A stretch of 13,904 bases of DNA. Source: an uncultured Alphaproteobacteria bacterium. Its GTDB lineage: Bacteria; Pseudomonadota; Alphaproteobacteria; RF32; CAG-239. The stretch spans positions 1-13,904 of the forward strand of contig CALXVW010000073.1 in NCBI GenBank assembly GCA_944392185.1, in the 5' to 3' direction. The position numbers and the translations under genes are program-made. This document shows, in pieces, positions 6,648-13,904 of this stretch. Below the pieces are notes generated by a model, which searched no databases, was not told the origin of the DNA, and was given only the letters and a program-made list of their open reading frames with translations. Every line of letters begins with the position of its first letter. Position 1 is the first letter of the stretch.

Positions 6648-7424
6648 ATGCCCGAATGGTTTTCCCTTCTGTTTCGTTTTAAGGATAAAAAAAGTCCAGA
6701 TGTTTTGGGGAAATTTCCTTTGGACGTGCATATTAATGCTTATCCGGAGCGTCGATATTTGTGGACATCTCGCATCATGGTAATCTGCGGCGTCTTTAGC
6801 CTCTGCATTACCATTATGTTGGCCATGACAATTTATCTGCTGCTGCCTCAAAAAGTTTCAAAGCCTTCCCTTTATGAAGCTCAAGAATACAACAGCAGTC
6901 TTCGCCTTGTACAAAAAGCAGAGATATCGGCCTCGCCTGAGGACCTTTTAACTGAAAACGCTATTCGACGTTATATTATCTTGCGTCATGAAATCCCTTA
7001 TTCCTATGCAGATCTTGCATATCGTTGGGATACAACTTCTGAATTTTATCAACTTTCGTCTTTAGGGGCCTACCAGCAGTTTATTTATAAAATGGATTAT
7101 GAGCAAATGGCCAAATTAATGGCCATGAAAATTGTTAGGCAGGTAAACGTGGAGTGGGTTCGGCAACTAACAAACGATCTTTGGGCTGCTCAGTTTACGA
7201 CTATGACAACAGCTAAAACATCTTCCAAACCTGTCAAAGCTGTTTGGAGAGCTTATCTTCGTGTTGTGTTTGAAGAATATAATGATGATACCGAGAAAAA
7301 TGTTTACAGCCATAATCCTCATGGTTTTAAGGTTCGGCGTTACTCGGTGGGCTATGCCGGTAATGGTGAAACCTCAGAATCTTATATGCAATCTGCCAAA
7401 GAAATCTTTGAGCGGCGGAATTAA
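6648..7424 (+). CDS. VirB8-like inner-membrane protein, second of a tandem pair
   Basis: This 258-residue paralog begins 12 bases after the first copy's stop, with GAGG as Shine-Dalgarno, so the two are translated from one message. The two align without gaps over the first 210 residues. I count 38 of 68 identities in the cytoplasmic tail plus membrane helix, and 51 of 142 in the following periplasmic part. Shared motifs include SPDVLGxFP, PERRYLWTSR, MLAxTxYLLLPQ, VEWVRQ, WRAYLRV and NPHGF (223-227). The C-termini diverge. Duplicated VirB8 proteins are known from the rickettsial rvh system, so these may form a heteromer. The stop codon is inside the terminator palindrome. Confidence 0.75.
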   Translation: MPEWFSLLFRFKDKKSPDVLGKFPLDVHINAYPERRYLWTSRIMVICGVFSLCITIMLAMTIYLLLPQKVSKPSLYEAQEYNSSLRLVQKAEISASPEDLLTENAIRRYIILRHEIPYSYADLAYRWDTTSEFYQLSSLGAYQQFIYKMDYEQMAKLMAMKIVRQVNVEWVRQLTNDLWAAQFTTMTTAKTSSKPVKAVWRAYLRVVFEEYNDDTEKNVYSHNPHGFKVRRYSVGYAGNGETSESYMQSAKEIFERRN

Positions 7425-7443
7425 TTCCGCCGCTTGGCTTTTT
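7411..7443 (+). terminator. Terminator overlapping the stop of the second VirB8-like gene
   Basis: A perfect 24-bp palindrome (7411-7434; half-site AGCGGCGGAATT) is followed by TGGCTTTTT on the plus strand. It contains the last codons and the TAA (7422-7424) of the gene. On the minus strand no T-run follows, so it is a poor terminator for the convergent 901-residue gene, whose stop is only 20 bases away. Confidence 0.75.
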
Positions 7444-7453
7444 AATATTTTGT

Positions 7454-10159
7454 TTAGATACAGGACCATCTACAACTTTGTGTGAAGTCTGCATAGGCCT
7501 CCCAGCAATCAGGTCCAACACCAAACGTTGTTTTGCTAACGCCATTGCACGTACATGTTCCCTCATAGAGATAGGCTTGGTAGCCAGAATCCCAGCCACA
7601 TACTTTCGGCGTATTGGGCTGATAAGAAGGATAGCTGACTGAATTTGATGTATATTCACAAATCATATCAGAAGAAACGGTTTCATTCATGGTTTCTTTA
7701 TGTGTCCAATAATCCCCGCTTACATCACCATCGCTATCCCACAACAATGTTACATCTACTTTATACATATCAACATTGGACATCTCTACATTTTTCAACC
7801 AATTATTTTCGCCCCCGTCCCAATAAAGATCATAGCAGCTTTCTGCTTCTAAACTCAGATTTGACATTTGGCCATTTTGGAAACTCATATCAAAGCTTCC
7901 TATCTGAGTTATTGTATCCGTCGACGGAGAATTACCACTAATATGAAGATTAAACATATTGAGTTCACTACCTAATTTAACGATATTTCCATTCAGGTTA
8001 ACCGTTGGCATTTCCATCTCTGCACATTCGCTTATATCTGAGAAATATGTTGCACCGACAAATTTAACCGAACCGTAGCCTTTCCATGTTTGATCTTTAC
8101 TTAACGTAATATCGTTTACCAATACTGCCGGCTGATTGTTGGTTGATAGCTCAGAAAGTTTTTCTTCCGTCATCATCTCATCAAGATCAGCCTCGCTCTT
8201 GATTATCATTGCCTGCGGATATTTGCTCATGATTTGTTTTTCACAAGTCATTGCCTCTTTTACACAAACAACACCTGTAAAACCACCATTTTCTAGTTCT
8301 TGCGTATCGTTATTTCGTGCGGAATAGCAACCATCTTTTTCAACCAAGGTGCTTAAAATTCCTGTCCCTCCTGGTTTAGTCGGCGTATACATATAAGGAC
8401 AATATATGATGCTTCCATCACTTTGTATAAATCCATAAAGTTTCTCATCGTTTGCTGTTTCTGATGACAGTCTTACAGGCGTTGTTCCTTCCGGACAATT
8501 TGTTGTTATTGTACCCTTACACGATACCGTATAATTAAACGTAGAACCTTCAATTTCATCATACCATGACCCTGTTTCTGTCGTACCTGTTTCAAGGCAT
8601 GATAACGGGAACATTTCATTTTGAGCAGTAATAGTAACCGGTGTTTGCGCACAGACTTTATAACGATCTCTTTCTTGGATACAAGCTCCAGAAGCTAATT
8701 TAATTGTTCCATTTGCTAAATCCCAAGAATGTGGCTTATGCTTTTGGAGCAATACGCCGCTATCCACGTTAACATTTCCAGAAATTCCTCGCAAAATATT
8801 TTGCTTTTCCGGATTATGGAAGTTAATAGTCTCTCCTCTAACCGAAGACGCTTCACTATATTTTAGATCATAAACAAAATCATCATAAATGTTTATAATT
8901 GCATTACTTCCTCCAATACCAGCATACGCTTTTGTTGGGCCATATAAATTAAGAGTTCCATCTATCTTCCCTCCTGTATATGTGAGATAACTATTATCTG
9001 TAGTTTCGTGCCTTCCATAAATATTTACTGTTCCAGGCTCTAACATAATGATACTGCCTATTACATCTCCGTAAAAACTGACATTTCCTCGCACATAAAG
9101 TTCCGGATTCGATACATTGGGATAAATATCGACCCCATCACTCACACGACTAACATATATACTGATATTTGATGTGGTTGGGCAATCACTATAATAAGAA
9201 GAATCTAACCCCTTAATATAAGATGTAGTATACAAAGATGCCGTTGCTTCAGATGTTCCGGAGCTTGAGTATATACACATCTCTCCAGTTTCGGGATCTT
9301 TGCTATATTTTCCAAATCCTCCCATTATTACAGCATGCTGCTTATTACCCATTGCGCTCATATATTCTCCACAATTGGTGACAACGGCATAGCCATCAGC
9401 TGCCAGCCTTTCACTACAGCTCATATCTACACAAACGCCATCTTCTGCTTTTTGGCCGCGCGGACATGTAATTGGTTTACAGCCGGTTTTGCATCTGCCG
9501 GGGCAGCCTTCTATTGAGCCATTGGTATCGCAGCCATTGTCACACTCGGCGTATCCCAAATTCTCAGCCCAGCTGCAGGTATCTACATCACAGCTTTCAC
9601 ATTTTCCGGAACAACTTGGTGAGGTCCTGCAATATTTACCGCTGCTGCTGCAAGTGCTTTCCGATATCAAATCATAGCATGGATCATCCACACATTTATA
9701 AAATGTCTCGCCGCCAGATTTATTGGTACAAGATTGGCTTAAATCGGCCTTTTCTCCTTCCGCGCAACCATTTCCGGCTGAATTCCCAGGATATTGAGAT
9801 GGGTCACATATACAATTTGTATATCTTCCGCCACAACTTTCCTCAGAGACAATGTAGTCTCCGGAACAGTTACTGCTATCATAAATATAAGTACTTGGAC
9901 AGGGGGTACATGAATAACATATAAGCCCGGGTATCGGAGCATTAACTAATTTACAATCTGAATATTCCGGCCGATCCGATGCCGAATAATATCCAAAGGT
10001 GCTACAGGTTCTTGAAACTTGTGGTGTGGAATCTACTTTCTGAGTCCTGCCCCCATAGACAAAACTGCTTTGATAATCCGGTAAATAGTAGGTGCGTGCT
10101 TGCAACTCTGCAATACCACCCAATAATATGGCTCCTGCCAATAGAATTCTTCCTAACAT
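7454..10159 (-). CDS. Large exported cysteine-rich protein with beta-solenoid-like repeats
   Basis: I do not recognise a named family. The 901-residue protein has a signal peptide (LGRILLAGAILLGG, cleavage probably after ELQA at 21). The mature part has 48 cysteines, an even number, 28 of them between residues 52 and 263. Many are in tight patterns such as CYSCTPC, CICDPS and CPGRCKTGC, suggesting a disulfide-stapled stalk. Residues about 331-466 repeat short strands ending in aromatic-glycine or similar (NVSFYG, TVNIYG, TLNLYG, INIYD, TINFH, NVNVD) at 18-25-residue spacing, as in a beta-helix. A second beta-rich block spans about 680-775. It ends in a cysteine-rich segment (CTCNG, CRWSCI) with no sorting signal or barrel. 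A GTG 15 bases upstream was rejected: acctcc at 10165-10170 gives GGAGG 5 bases before this ATG. It has its own strong promoter. A surface or matrix protein is likely but unproven. Confidence 0.8.
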   Translation of the reverse strand: MLGRILLAGAILLGGIAELQARTYYLPDYQSSFVYGGRTQKVDSTPQVSRTCSTFGYYSASDRPEYSDCKLVNAPIPGLICYSCTPCPSTYIYDSSNCSGDYIVSEESCGGRYTNCICDPSQYPGNSAGNGCAEGEKADLSQSCTNKSGGETFYKCVDDPCYDLISESTCSSSGKYCRTSPSCSGKCESCDVDTCSWAENLGYAECDNGCDTNGSIEGCPGRCKTGCKPITCPRGQKAEDGVCVDMSCSERLAADGYAVVTNCGEYMSAMGNKQHAVIMGGFGKYSKDPETGEMCIYSSSGTSEATASLYTTSYIKGLDSSYYSDCPTTSNISIYVSRVSDGVDIYPNVSNPELYVRGNVSFYGDVIGSIIMLEPGTVNIYGRHETTDNSYLTYTGGKIDGTLNLYGPTKAYAGIGGSNAIINIYDDFVYDLKYSEASSVRGETINFHNPEKQNILRGISGNVNVDSGVLLQKHKPHSWDLANGTIKLASGACIQERDRYKVCAQTPVTITAQNEMFPLSCLETGTTETGSWYDEIEGSTFNYTVSCKGTITTNCPEGTTPVRLSSETANDEKLYGFIQSDGSIIYCPYMYTPTKPGGTGILSTLVEKDGCYSARNNDTQELENGGFTGVVCVKEAMTCEKQIMSKYPQAMIIKSEADLDEMMTEEKLSELSTNNQPAVLVNDITLSKDQTWKGYGSVKFVGATYFSDISECAEMEMPTVNLNGNIVKLGSELNMFNLHISGNSPSTDTITQIGSFDMSFQNGQMSNLSLEAESCYDLYWDGGENNWLKNVEMSNVDMYKVDVTLLWDSDGDVSGDYWTHKETMNETVSSDMICEYTSNSVSYPSYQPNTPKVCGWDSGYQAYLYEGTCTCNGVSKTTFGVGPDCWEAYADFTQSCRWSCI

Positions 10160-10189
10160 CACACACCTCCACACACACTTCCTTATATT

Positions 10190-10218
10190 ATATTAGCAAA
10201 TTCAGCGCCTTATGTCAA
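10190..10218 (-). promoter_or_regulatory. Strong sigma-70-type promoter of the cysteine-rich protein gene
   Basis: On the minus strand, a consensus -35 TTGACA (10213-10218) is separated by exactly 17 bp from TAATAT (10190-10195, four of six). Initiation near 10183 gives a leader of about 24 bases carrying GGAGG before the ATG at 10159. This supports that start over the upstream GTG. No terminator separates this promoter from the oligoendopeptidase gene upstream, so read-through is possible. Confidence 0.75.
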
Positions 10219-10244
10219 CACACCTTTTAATCTCCAAATTGTTG

Positions 10245-12098
10245 TTATATAATTTTTGCTTTTGTTAGTCTTTTATCCAATTCTTCCAATTCATCAATAT
10301 AATAAGATATTAAGCTTAAACCCTTATTCCAAAATTCTGCTTTCTTAGCATCTAAACCAAATGGTTTTAAAAGCTCATCATACCTTTTCACTCCAGTCTG
10401 AGAAAGCATTGCCATATATTTTTCCGGAAAATCCTTAACGCTACCTTCTCGATAAACCTGATAAAGCGAATTTACCAAACAATCCGCAAAAGAATAAGCA
10501 TATACATAAAACGGGCTATGAAAAAAGTGGCTGACTATAGACCATATATAGCGGCTGTTCTCATCAACAACAACATGTTTTCCTAAGCTTGTTTGCATTT
10601 CTTCCAACCAAATCTCTTCTATCCGTTCGGCAGATAACTCGCCTTTTTGTCGCTCTGCATGCACTCTGGTTTCAAAACAATGAAATGCTATTTGCCGCAA
10701 AGACGTGTTTATCATATCATTTACTTTACCGGCAATTAGGCATAACTTGGCTTTATCATCTTTTATACCTGCCAACAAAGACTGGAATGTCATCATCTCG
10801 GCAAATACAGACGCTACTTCTGCCAAAATCATCGGCGTATCATCATTTAACTCGCCTTGTTTGATACTCAGACGCATATGGCAACCATGCCCTAACTCAT
10901 GAGCTAAAGTTAAAACATCATTTTGTTTGCCGACAAAGTTGAGCATCAAATATGGATGAAATTTGGCCGGCAACGGCATGGCAAAAGCGCCGCTGCGCTT
11001 TCCGTCTCTCGGCGGAACATCTATCCATGAATGTTCTCTATCAAAAAACGGTAAAGCCAACTTCTGCCATTTAGGCGAAAAGCGCTCATAAGCTTCTAAA
11101 ACTATTTTAACGCTTTCTTCCCAACTATAGTGCTTGTCATCAGAAAACGGTAACGGCGCATTTCTGTCCCAGTATTGTATCTGCTTTACCCCCAGCCATT
11201 TGGCTTTTAACTTATAAAAACGATTTGAAATATTATTATATTGTGCTCTGACAGAGCTTACTAAGGCTTCAAGCGCCTTTTCATCCACCTGATTATCTAA
11301 ATTTCTGGCGGCTACCGGTGTTTTATATTTGCGATGCGAATCGCTTATGGCCTTGTCTTTTACAATCATATTATAAATAAACGTAAACAAGCTTGCGTTT
11401 TCTTTACTCACTCTGTTTAGTTCTTTGCCGGCTTTTTCTCTGACTTTTGCGTCTTTATCCTGCATAAGTTTTGAAATTTCGGCATCATTATATTTTTTGC
11501 CGTCCACGGTATAAACTAGTTTGGCGGAATGTTCATCATACAAACGCCGCCATGCCGAACCGGAGGTTACCGATTTATCTAAAAATATAGCCTCTTGAGC
11601 CTCCGGCAATTCATGCGCCTTGAAACGACGCACGCGTTCCAAAAACGGCTTATATGCCTTGACCTTTTTGTCTTTCAGCAGCTCCTTAAACTTAGAATCC
11701 GGTAATTGATTAATTTCTAAAGTATAGAAGATTGAAGGTTTGCTGTATTCAGTCATCTTTTCATCAAGATTTTGGTAGAAAGCTACTGCTTCTTGATTTT
11801 TCATTTGGGTGACCATATTAAGGTAGGCAAATACCGCCAATTTACTGCCCAGCACACTATTTTTTTCAACCAACTGCAATGATTGGTAAAAATCCTCCCC
11901 ATTTATGGAAGCTATTTTTCCTTTATAATCTTTAGCTAACTTTTTATTTTGGCGCTTATAAGTTTCTAAATCTTTTTCTATCTGAGGATCTTTAATACCT
12001 TTATATAAGTCACTCAGATCCCAGGCCGGCACTTCAGTCTTTGGGCAATTCTTGTGGTTGCTGTTCTGGGGTGATTTCCGGTTCTTTATATTCTGCAT
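10245..12098 (-). CDS. pepF: M3-family zinc metallopeptidase, oligoendopeptidase F type
   Basis: This 617-residue cytoplasmic peptidase would cut short peptides. The zinc-binding HExxH is H400-E401-L-G-H404 (LAHELGHGCHM). The third ligand is likely Glu427 in ILAEVASVFAE, the spacing usual for family M3. WDLSDLY (26-32), a common oligoendopeptidase F opening motif, follows a non-conserved 25-residue leader. Length matches the family (about 600 aa). The start at 12098 is supported by a strong AAGGAG, 7 bases upstream. It lies inside the previous gene, so the two overlap by 65 bases in different frames. No signal peptide or membrane segment is present. It probably recycles peptides; any link to the neighbouring envelope genes is unproven. 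Confidence 0.93.
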   Translation of the reverse strand: MQNIKNRKSPQNSNHKNCPKTEVPAWDLSDLYKGIKDPQIEKDLETYKRQNKKLAKDYKGKIASINGEDFYQSLQLVEKNSVLGSKLAVFAYLNMVTQMKNQEAVAFYQNLDEKMTEYSKPSIFYTLEINQLPDSKFKELLKDKKVKAYKPFLERVRRFKAHELPEAQEAIFLDKSVTSGSAWRRLYDEHSAKLVYTVDGKKYNDAEISKLMQDKDAKVREKAGKELNRVSKENASLFTFIYNMIVKDKAISDSHRKYKTPVAARNLDNQVDEKALEALVSSVRAQYNNISNRFYKLKAKWLGVKQIQYWDRNAPLPFSDDKHYSWEESVKIVLEAYERFSPKWQKLALPFFDREHSWIDVPPRDGKRSGAFAMPLPAKFHPYLMLNFVGKQNDVLTLAHELGHGCHMRLSIKQGELNDDTPMILAEVASVFAEMMTFQSLLAGIKDDKAKLCLIAGKVNDMINTSLRQIAFHCFETRVHAERQKGELSAERIEEIWLEEMQTSLGKHVVVDENSRYIWSIVSHFFHSPFYVYAYSFADCLVNSLYQVYREGSVKDFPEKYMAMLSQTGVKRYDELLKPFGLDAKKAEFWNKGLSLISYYIDELEELDKRLTKAKII

Positions 12099-12513
12099 TT
12101 TCTAACTCCTTATTTAACTCATGTAGGCGCTGCATTTCTGCTTCTATATCCGGCGTTTGTCTTAGATATTCTGTTCTGGCGGCTTCATCAAAAAGTTCGT
12201 CGGTCGGAAGCTTGGGTGTAAAGATATAATTTGCCCATGGTGTCGGTTGTTGTCCTTTGGCCCAATCTTTCACGCCTTTGCTGACAATTTTTATATCACA
12301 CCAGCTATTTTTTATGACAGCAGAAAGCAGACAAAAGACTTTGTTTTTTTCACAAGAGAAAATTTCTTCGGCCATGGTCTCTGTGCACGGAATAAAGCCT
12401 CTTTTTTGCATATCTTGCCTAGGCGAAAGCAAAACTAAAATAAACAGTACGCAAAAAATAAATACAATTACACCAAGTGTCAGACCAAACCAATATCTTC
12501 GGATAAAACTCAT
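12034..12513 (-). CDS. Single-pass membrane-anchored protein of unknown function
   Basis: I do not recognise a family. The 159-residue protein has a basic start (MSFIRRYW), one membrane helix (about 9-30) and a soluble part probably in the periplasm. Cys43, 54, 61 and 72 lie in the part nearest the membrane and could form two disulfides. The C-terminal third is charged and helical (EAEMQRLHELNKELENAEYKE), then proline/glutamine-rich. Its ATG shares one base with the stop of the uridylyltransferase gene (TAATG), and AAGGA is 7 bases upstream, so translation is coupled. Its last 65 bases also encode the start of the oligoendopeptidase. Confidence 0.75.
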   Translation of the reverse strand: MSFIRRYWFGLTLGVIVFIFCVLFILVLLSPRQDMQKRGFIPCTETMAEEIFSCEKNKVFCLLSAVIKNSWCDIKIVSKGVKDWAKGQQPTPWANYIFTPKLPTDELFDEAARTEYLRQTPDIEAEMQRLHELNKELENAEYKEPEITPEQQPQELPKD

Positions 12514-13250
12514 TATTTTCCTTTTTGAGCTTTGCGTTGCTTTACCAATTCTTCCAAATAGGCTAATTCTTCCAATGTATTCGCTGCAGATGCCTCCTCA
12601 ACCGGACACTCAACTGCGCTGCACTTGAGTCCCATTCGCAGAGCAACCTCAACCGCATCGGTAAGATAATACTCACCTGCTGCGTTTTCATTACTGATAG
12701 CGCCCAAAATTTCAAATAATTTTTCTCCGTCAAAGCACATCATTCCGGAATTGCAGAAATTAATCGCTCGCTCTTCTTCCGTGGCATCCTTGTATTCAAC
12801 AATACGCTCAAGATTTCCCTTATTCATAATCAGGCGACCATAACGTGCAGGATCTTTAGGACGGAAACCCAAGCAAACAACCGAATAACCCTCCGCCCTC
12901 TTTTTTAGAAGCTTTTTCATGGTATCTTTTGTATAAAGCGGTTGATCTCCAAAAATTACCAAAACATCGCCTTTATACCCGCAAAGTTCTCCTCTGGCAG
13001 AACAAACAGCATGCCCCGTTCCCAATTGTTTTTCCTGAACACAGGTTGGATACGGCGCCACTTCTTTTTTGACCAAATCTCCGTCAGGCGCAACCACTGT
13101 TACAATTTTATCTGCTTTAAGTTCTTCCAGCGTATCAATAATATGGCGGATCATCGGCTTGCCGTCAACCGGCATCAAAACCTTTGGCAAATCCGATTTC
13201 ATACGGGTCCCTTTTCCTGCTCCCAAAATAATGGCCGCAACGTTTGTCAT
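12513..13250 (-). CDS. GlmU-type UDP-N-acetylglucosamine pyrophosphorylase, single domain
   Basis: This 245-residue protein matches the N-terminal uridylyltransferase domain of GlmU, which makes UDP-GlcNAc from UTP and GlcNAc-1-phosphate for peptidoglycan and lipopolysaccharide. Visible motifs are LGAGKGTRMKSDLPK (9-23), QLGTGHA (75-81), GDQPL with Asp102 for metal, RYGR (136-139), VEYKDATEEE (151-160), CNSGM (Asn167), EYYLTD (193-198) and Asn224. Asn224 corresponds to the second metal ligand of E. coli GlmU. The left-handed beta-helix acetyltransferase half (about 200 more residues) is absent. Acetylation of glucosamine-1-phosphate must therefore be done elsewhere, or this enzyme serves another sugar-nucleotide pathway. 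The start has AAGGAG 7 bases upstream. First gene of a three-gene operon. Confidence 0.88.
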   Translation of the reverse strand: MTNVAAIILGAGKGTRMKSDLPKVLMPVDGKPMIRHIIDTLEELKADKIVTVVAPDGDLVKKEVAPYPTCVQEKQLGTGHAVCSARGELCGYKGDVLVIFGDQPLYTKDTMKKLLKKRAEGYSVVCLGFRPKDPARYGRLIMNKGNLERIVEYKDATEEERAINFCNSGMMCFDGEKLFEILGAISNENAAGEYYLTDAVEVALRMGLKCSAVECPVEEASAANTLEELAYLEELVKQRKAQKGK

Positions 13251-13344
13251 GATAAATCTCCTTATTTTTACAAACTTTATAACTTTTTAATAACTTTAAT
13301 TTATAATTCATTTATCTTTTATTCGTTAACAAAGAGTGCATTTT
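13251..13344. promoter_or_regulatory. Divergent promoter region between the uridylyltransferase operon and the right-hand gene
   Basis: This 94-bp spacer is extremely AT-rich. A plus-strand TATAAT (13302-13307) lies 37 bases before the rightward ATG. A minus-strand TATAAA (13276-13281) lies 25 bases before the leftward ATG. Neither has a convincing -35, so the promoter assignments are tentative. Confidence 0.4.
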
Positions 13345-13904
13345 ATGAAAAAACTTTTTTTTGCAATTTGTTTCAGTTTATTGTGGACTAATGCTCCACT
13401 GGCCAAAGTTACCGAAATTTTAGATCAAACCCAAATCCCAAAGGCTGAAATGCCCAAACCTTCGCCGATGAAAGTTCACACAATTACCGAAGAAGAATTA
13501 ACCGATTTTTTAGATGAACGCTTAAAAAAGACATTTATTCAACCCAGAGATAAAGTTAAAACCAATGCGTCTGACGTACAGCCAAGTGACACCGTTTTGC
13601 AGGCCCAAAAAGAAGCTCAGAAAGGAATCTTTCAAAAAATTTATGACAATGCACTCAAGCGTATGGATAATCAGATGTCGCTTCCTCAACGAGATGACTT
13701 GGCTGTTCCTCAATTTCAGGATACATCATCTCTGCAGCAGAAACAATGGAACCGCCTCAACATCCCTTCTATCCAAATTGCTTTGCCTCCTAACGGAAAA
13801 ATTACACGTGTTCCCGCAATGGAACATATTCCTTATCTGATGACTAATATTGAAATCCTTCCTAATGGGATGATAAAATTTACAGATACCATCACTGTCG
13901 TGGC
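13345..13904 (+). CDS. Exported protein of uncertain family, 3' end beyond the window
   Basis: The frame is open from ATG 13345 to the window edge, giving 186 codons with no stop, so the gene is partial. The start has AAAGAG 9 bases upstream and a clear signal peptide (MKKLFFAICFSLLWTNAPLA, cleavage likely after Ala20). The mature part begins with an acidic, lysine-rich region (EEELTDFLDERLKK), followed by a long glutamine-rich stretch without cysteines. At 155-186 it becomes beta-like: RVPAMEHIPYLMTNIEILPN, then GMIKFTDTITVVA. That segment resembles the opening strands of DUF2207-type membrane proteins (a 'nodGs..VtE.it' pattern), but too little is present to assign it. Confidence 0.7.
   Translation, partial: MKKLFFAICFSLLWTNAPLAKVTEILDQTQIPKAEMPKPSPMKVHTITEEELTDFLDERLKKTFIQPRDKVKTNASDVQPSDTVLQAQKEAQKGIFQKIYDNALKRMDNQMSLPQRDDLAVPQFQDTSSLQQKQWNRLNIPSIQIALPPNGKITRVPAMEHIPYLMTNIEILPNGMIKFTDTITVV

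Noticed and set aside
9472..9924. 150-residue plus-strand frame rich in Cys, His and Tyr
   Set aside because: It is the complement of the cysteine-dense part of the 901-residue gene; its composition is a by-product of that coding sequence and it has no ribosome-binding site.
10160..10174. GTG at 10174 as start of the cysteine-rich protein
   Set aside because: The GGAGG that would drive translation lies inside that extension, and the mapped promoter would leave almost no leader.
1..13904. CRISPR array, tRNA or rRNA genes, insertion sequences
   Set aside because: I saw no regularly spaced direct repeats, no tRNA-like cloverleaf, no rRNA sequence and no transposase or terminal inverted repeats.

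Overview
This is a 13.9-kb stretch of an AT-rich bacterial chromosome with ten protein-coding genes, two of them cut or possibly cut by the window edges. The cell envelope is Gram-negative: there is a TolC-type outer-membrane lipoprotein and a pair of VirB8-type inner-membrane proteins. A class III (oxygen-sensitive) ribonucleotide reductase indicates anaerobic growth. Genes mostly start at ATG behind recognisable Shine-Dalgarno sites. The mix of low GC, anaerobic metabolism, duplicated VirB8 proteins (as in the rickettsial rvh system) and large cysteine-rich exported proteins would fit an uncultured host-associated alphaproteobacterium. That placement is inference, not shown by any marker gene here.

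Region 1 (1-3430): a small hypothetical gene at the left edge converges on an anaerobic dNTP-synthesis operon read right to left. The operon has three genes: a 685-aa NrdD-like catalytic chain, a separate 68-aa protein carrying the glycyl-radical loop (RVMGYYRP), and NrdG, the radical-SAM activase. In ordinary NrdD proteins the glycyl-radical loop is the C-terminus of the large chain. Here the large chain stops just after its zinc-binding CPxC motif and the radical loop has its own start codon and ribosome-binding site. All three frames are closed in the 32-base gap, so one sequencing indel cannot explain the split. Upstream lie two NrdR-box-like sites exactly 31 bp apart. A split glycyl-radical ribonucleotide reductase is the most unusual system in the window.

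Region 2 (3431-7453): an AT-rich intergenic region ends in a symmetrical terminator for a leftward gene encoding a TolC-family lipoprotein fused to a cadherin-like (CADG/putative Ig) domain. Divergent from it, behind its own extended -10 promoter, are two tandem VirB8-like paralogs. Their cytoplasmic tails and membrane segments are much more alike than their periplasmic domains. No other type IV secretion genes are present. A perfect palindrome overlapping the second stop codon ends the unit.

Region 3 (7454-10218): one leftward gene with a strong promoter (TTGACA, 17 bp, TAATAT) encodes a 901-aa exported protein with 48 cysteines in the mature part, a cysteine-dense N-terminal quarter and beta-solenoid-like repeats.

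Region 4 (10245-13904): a tightly packed leftward operon encodes a single-domain GlmU-type uridylyltransferase, a membrane-anchored protein of unknown function and an M3-family oligoendopeptidase. The last two genes overlap by 65 bases. Divergent from this operon, an exported protein of uncertain family runs off the right edge.
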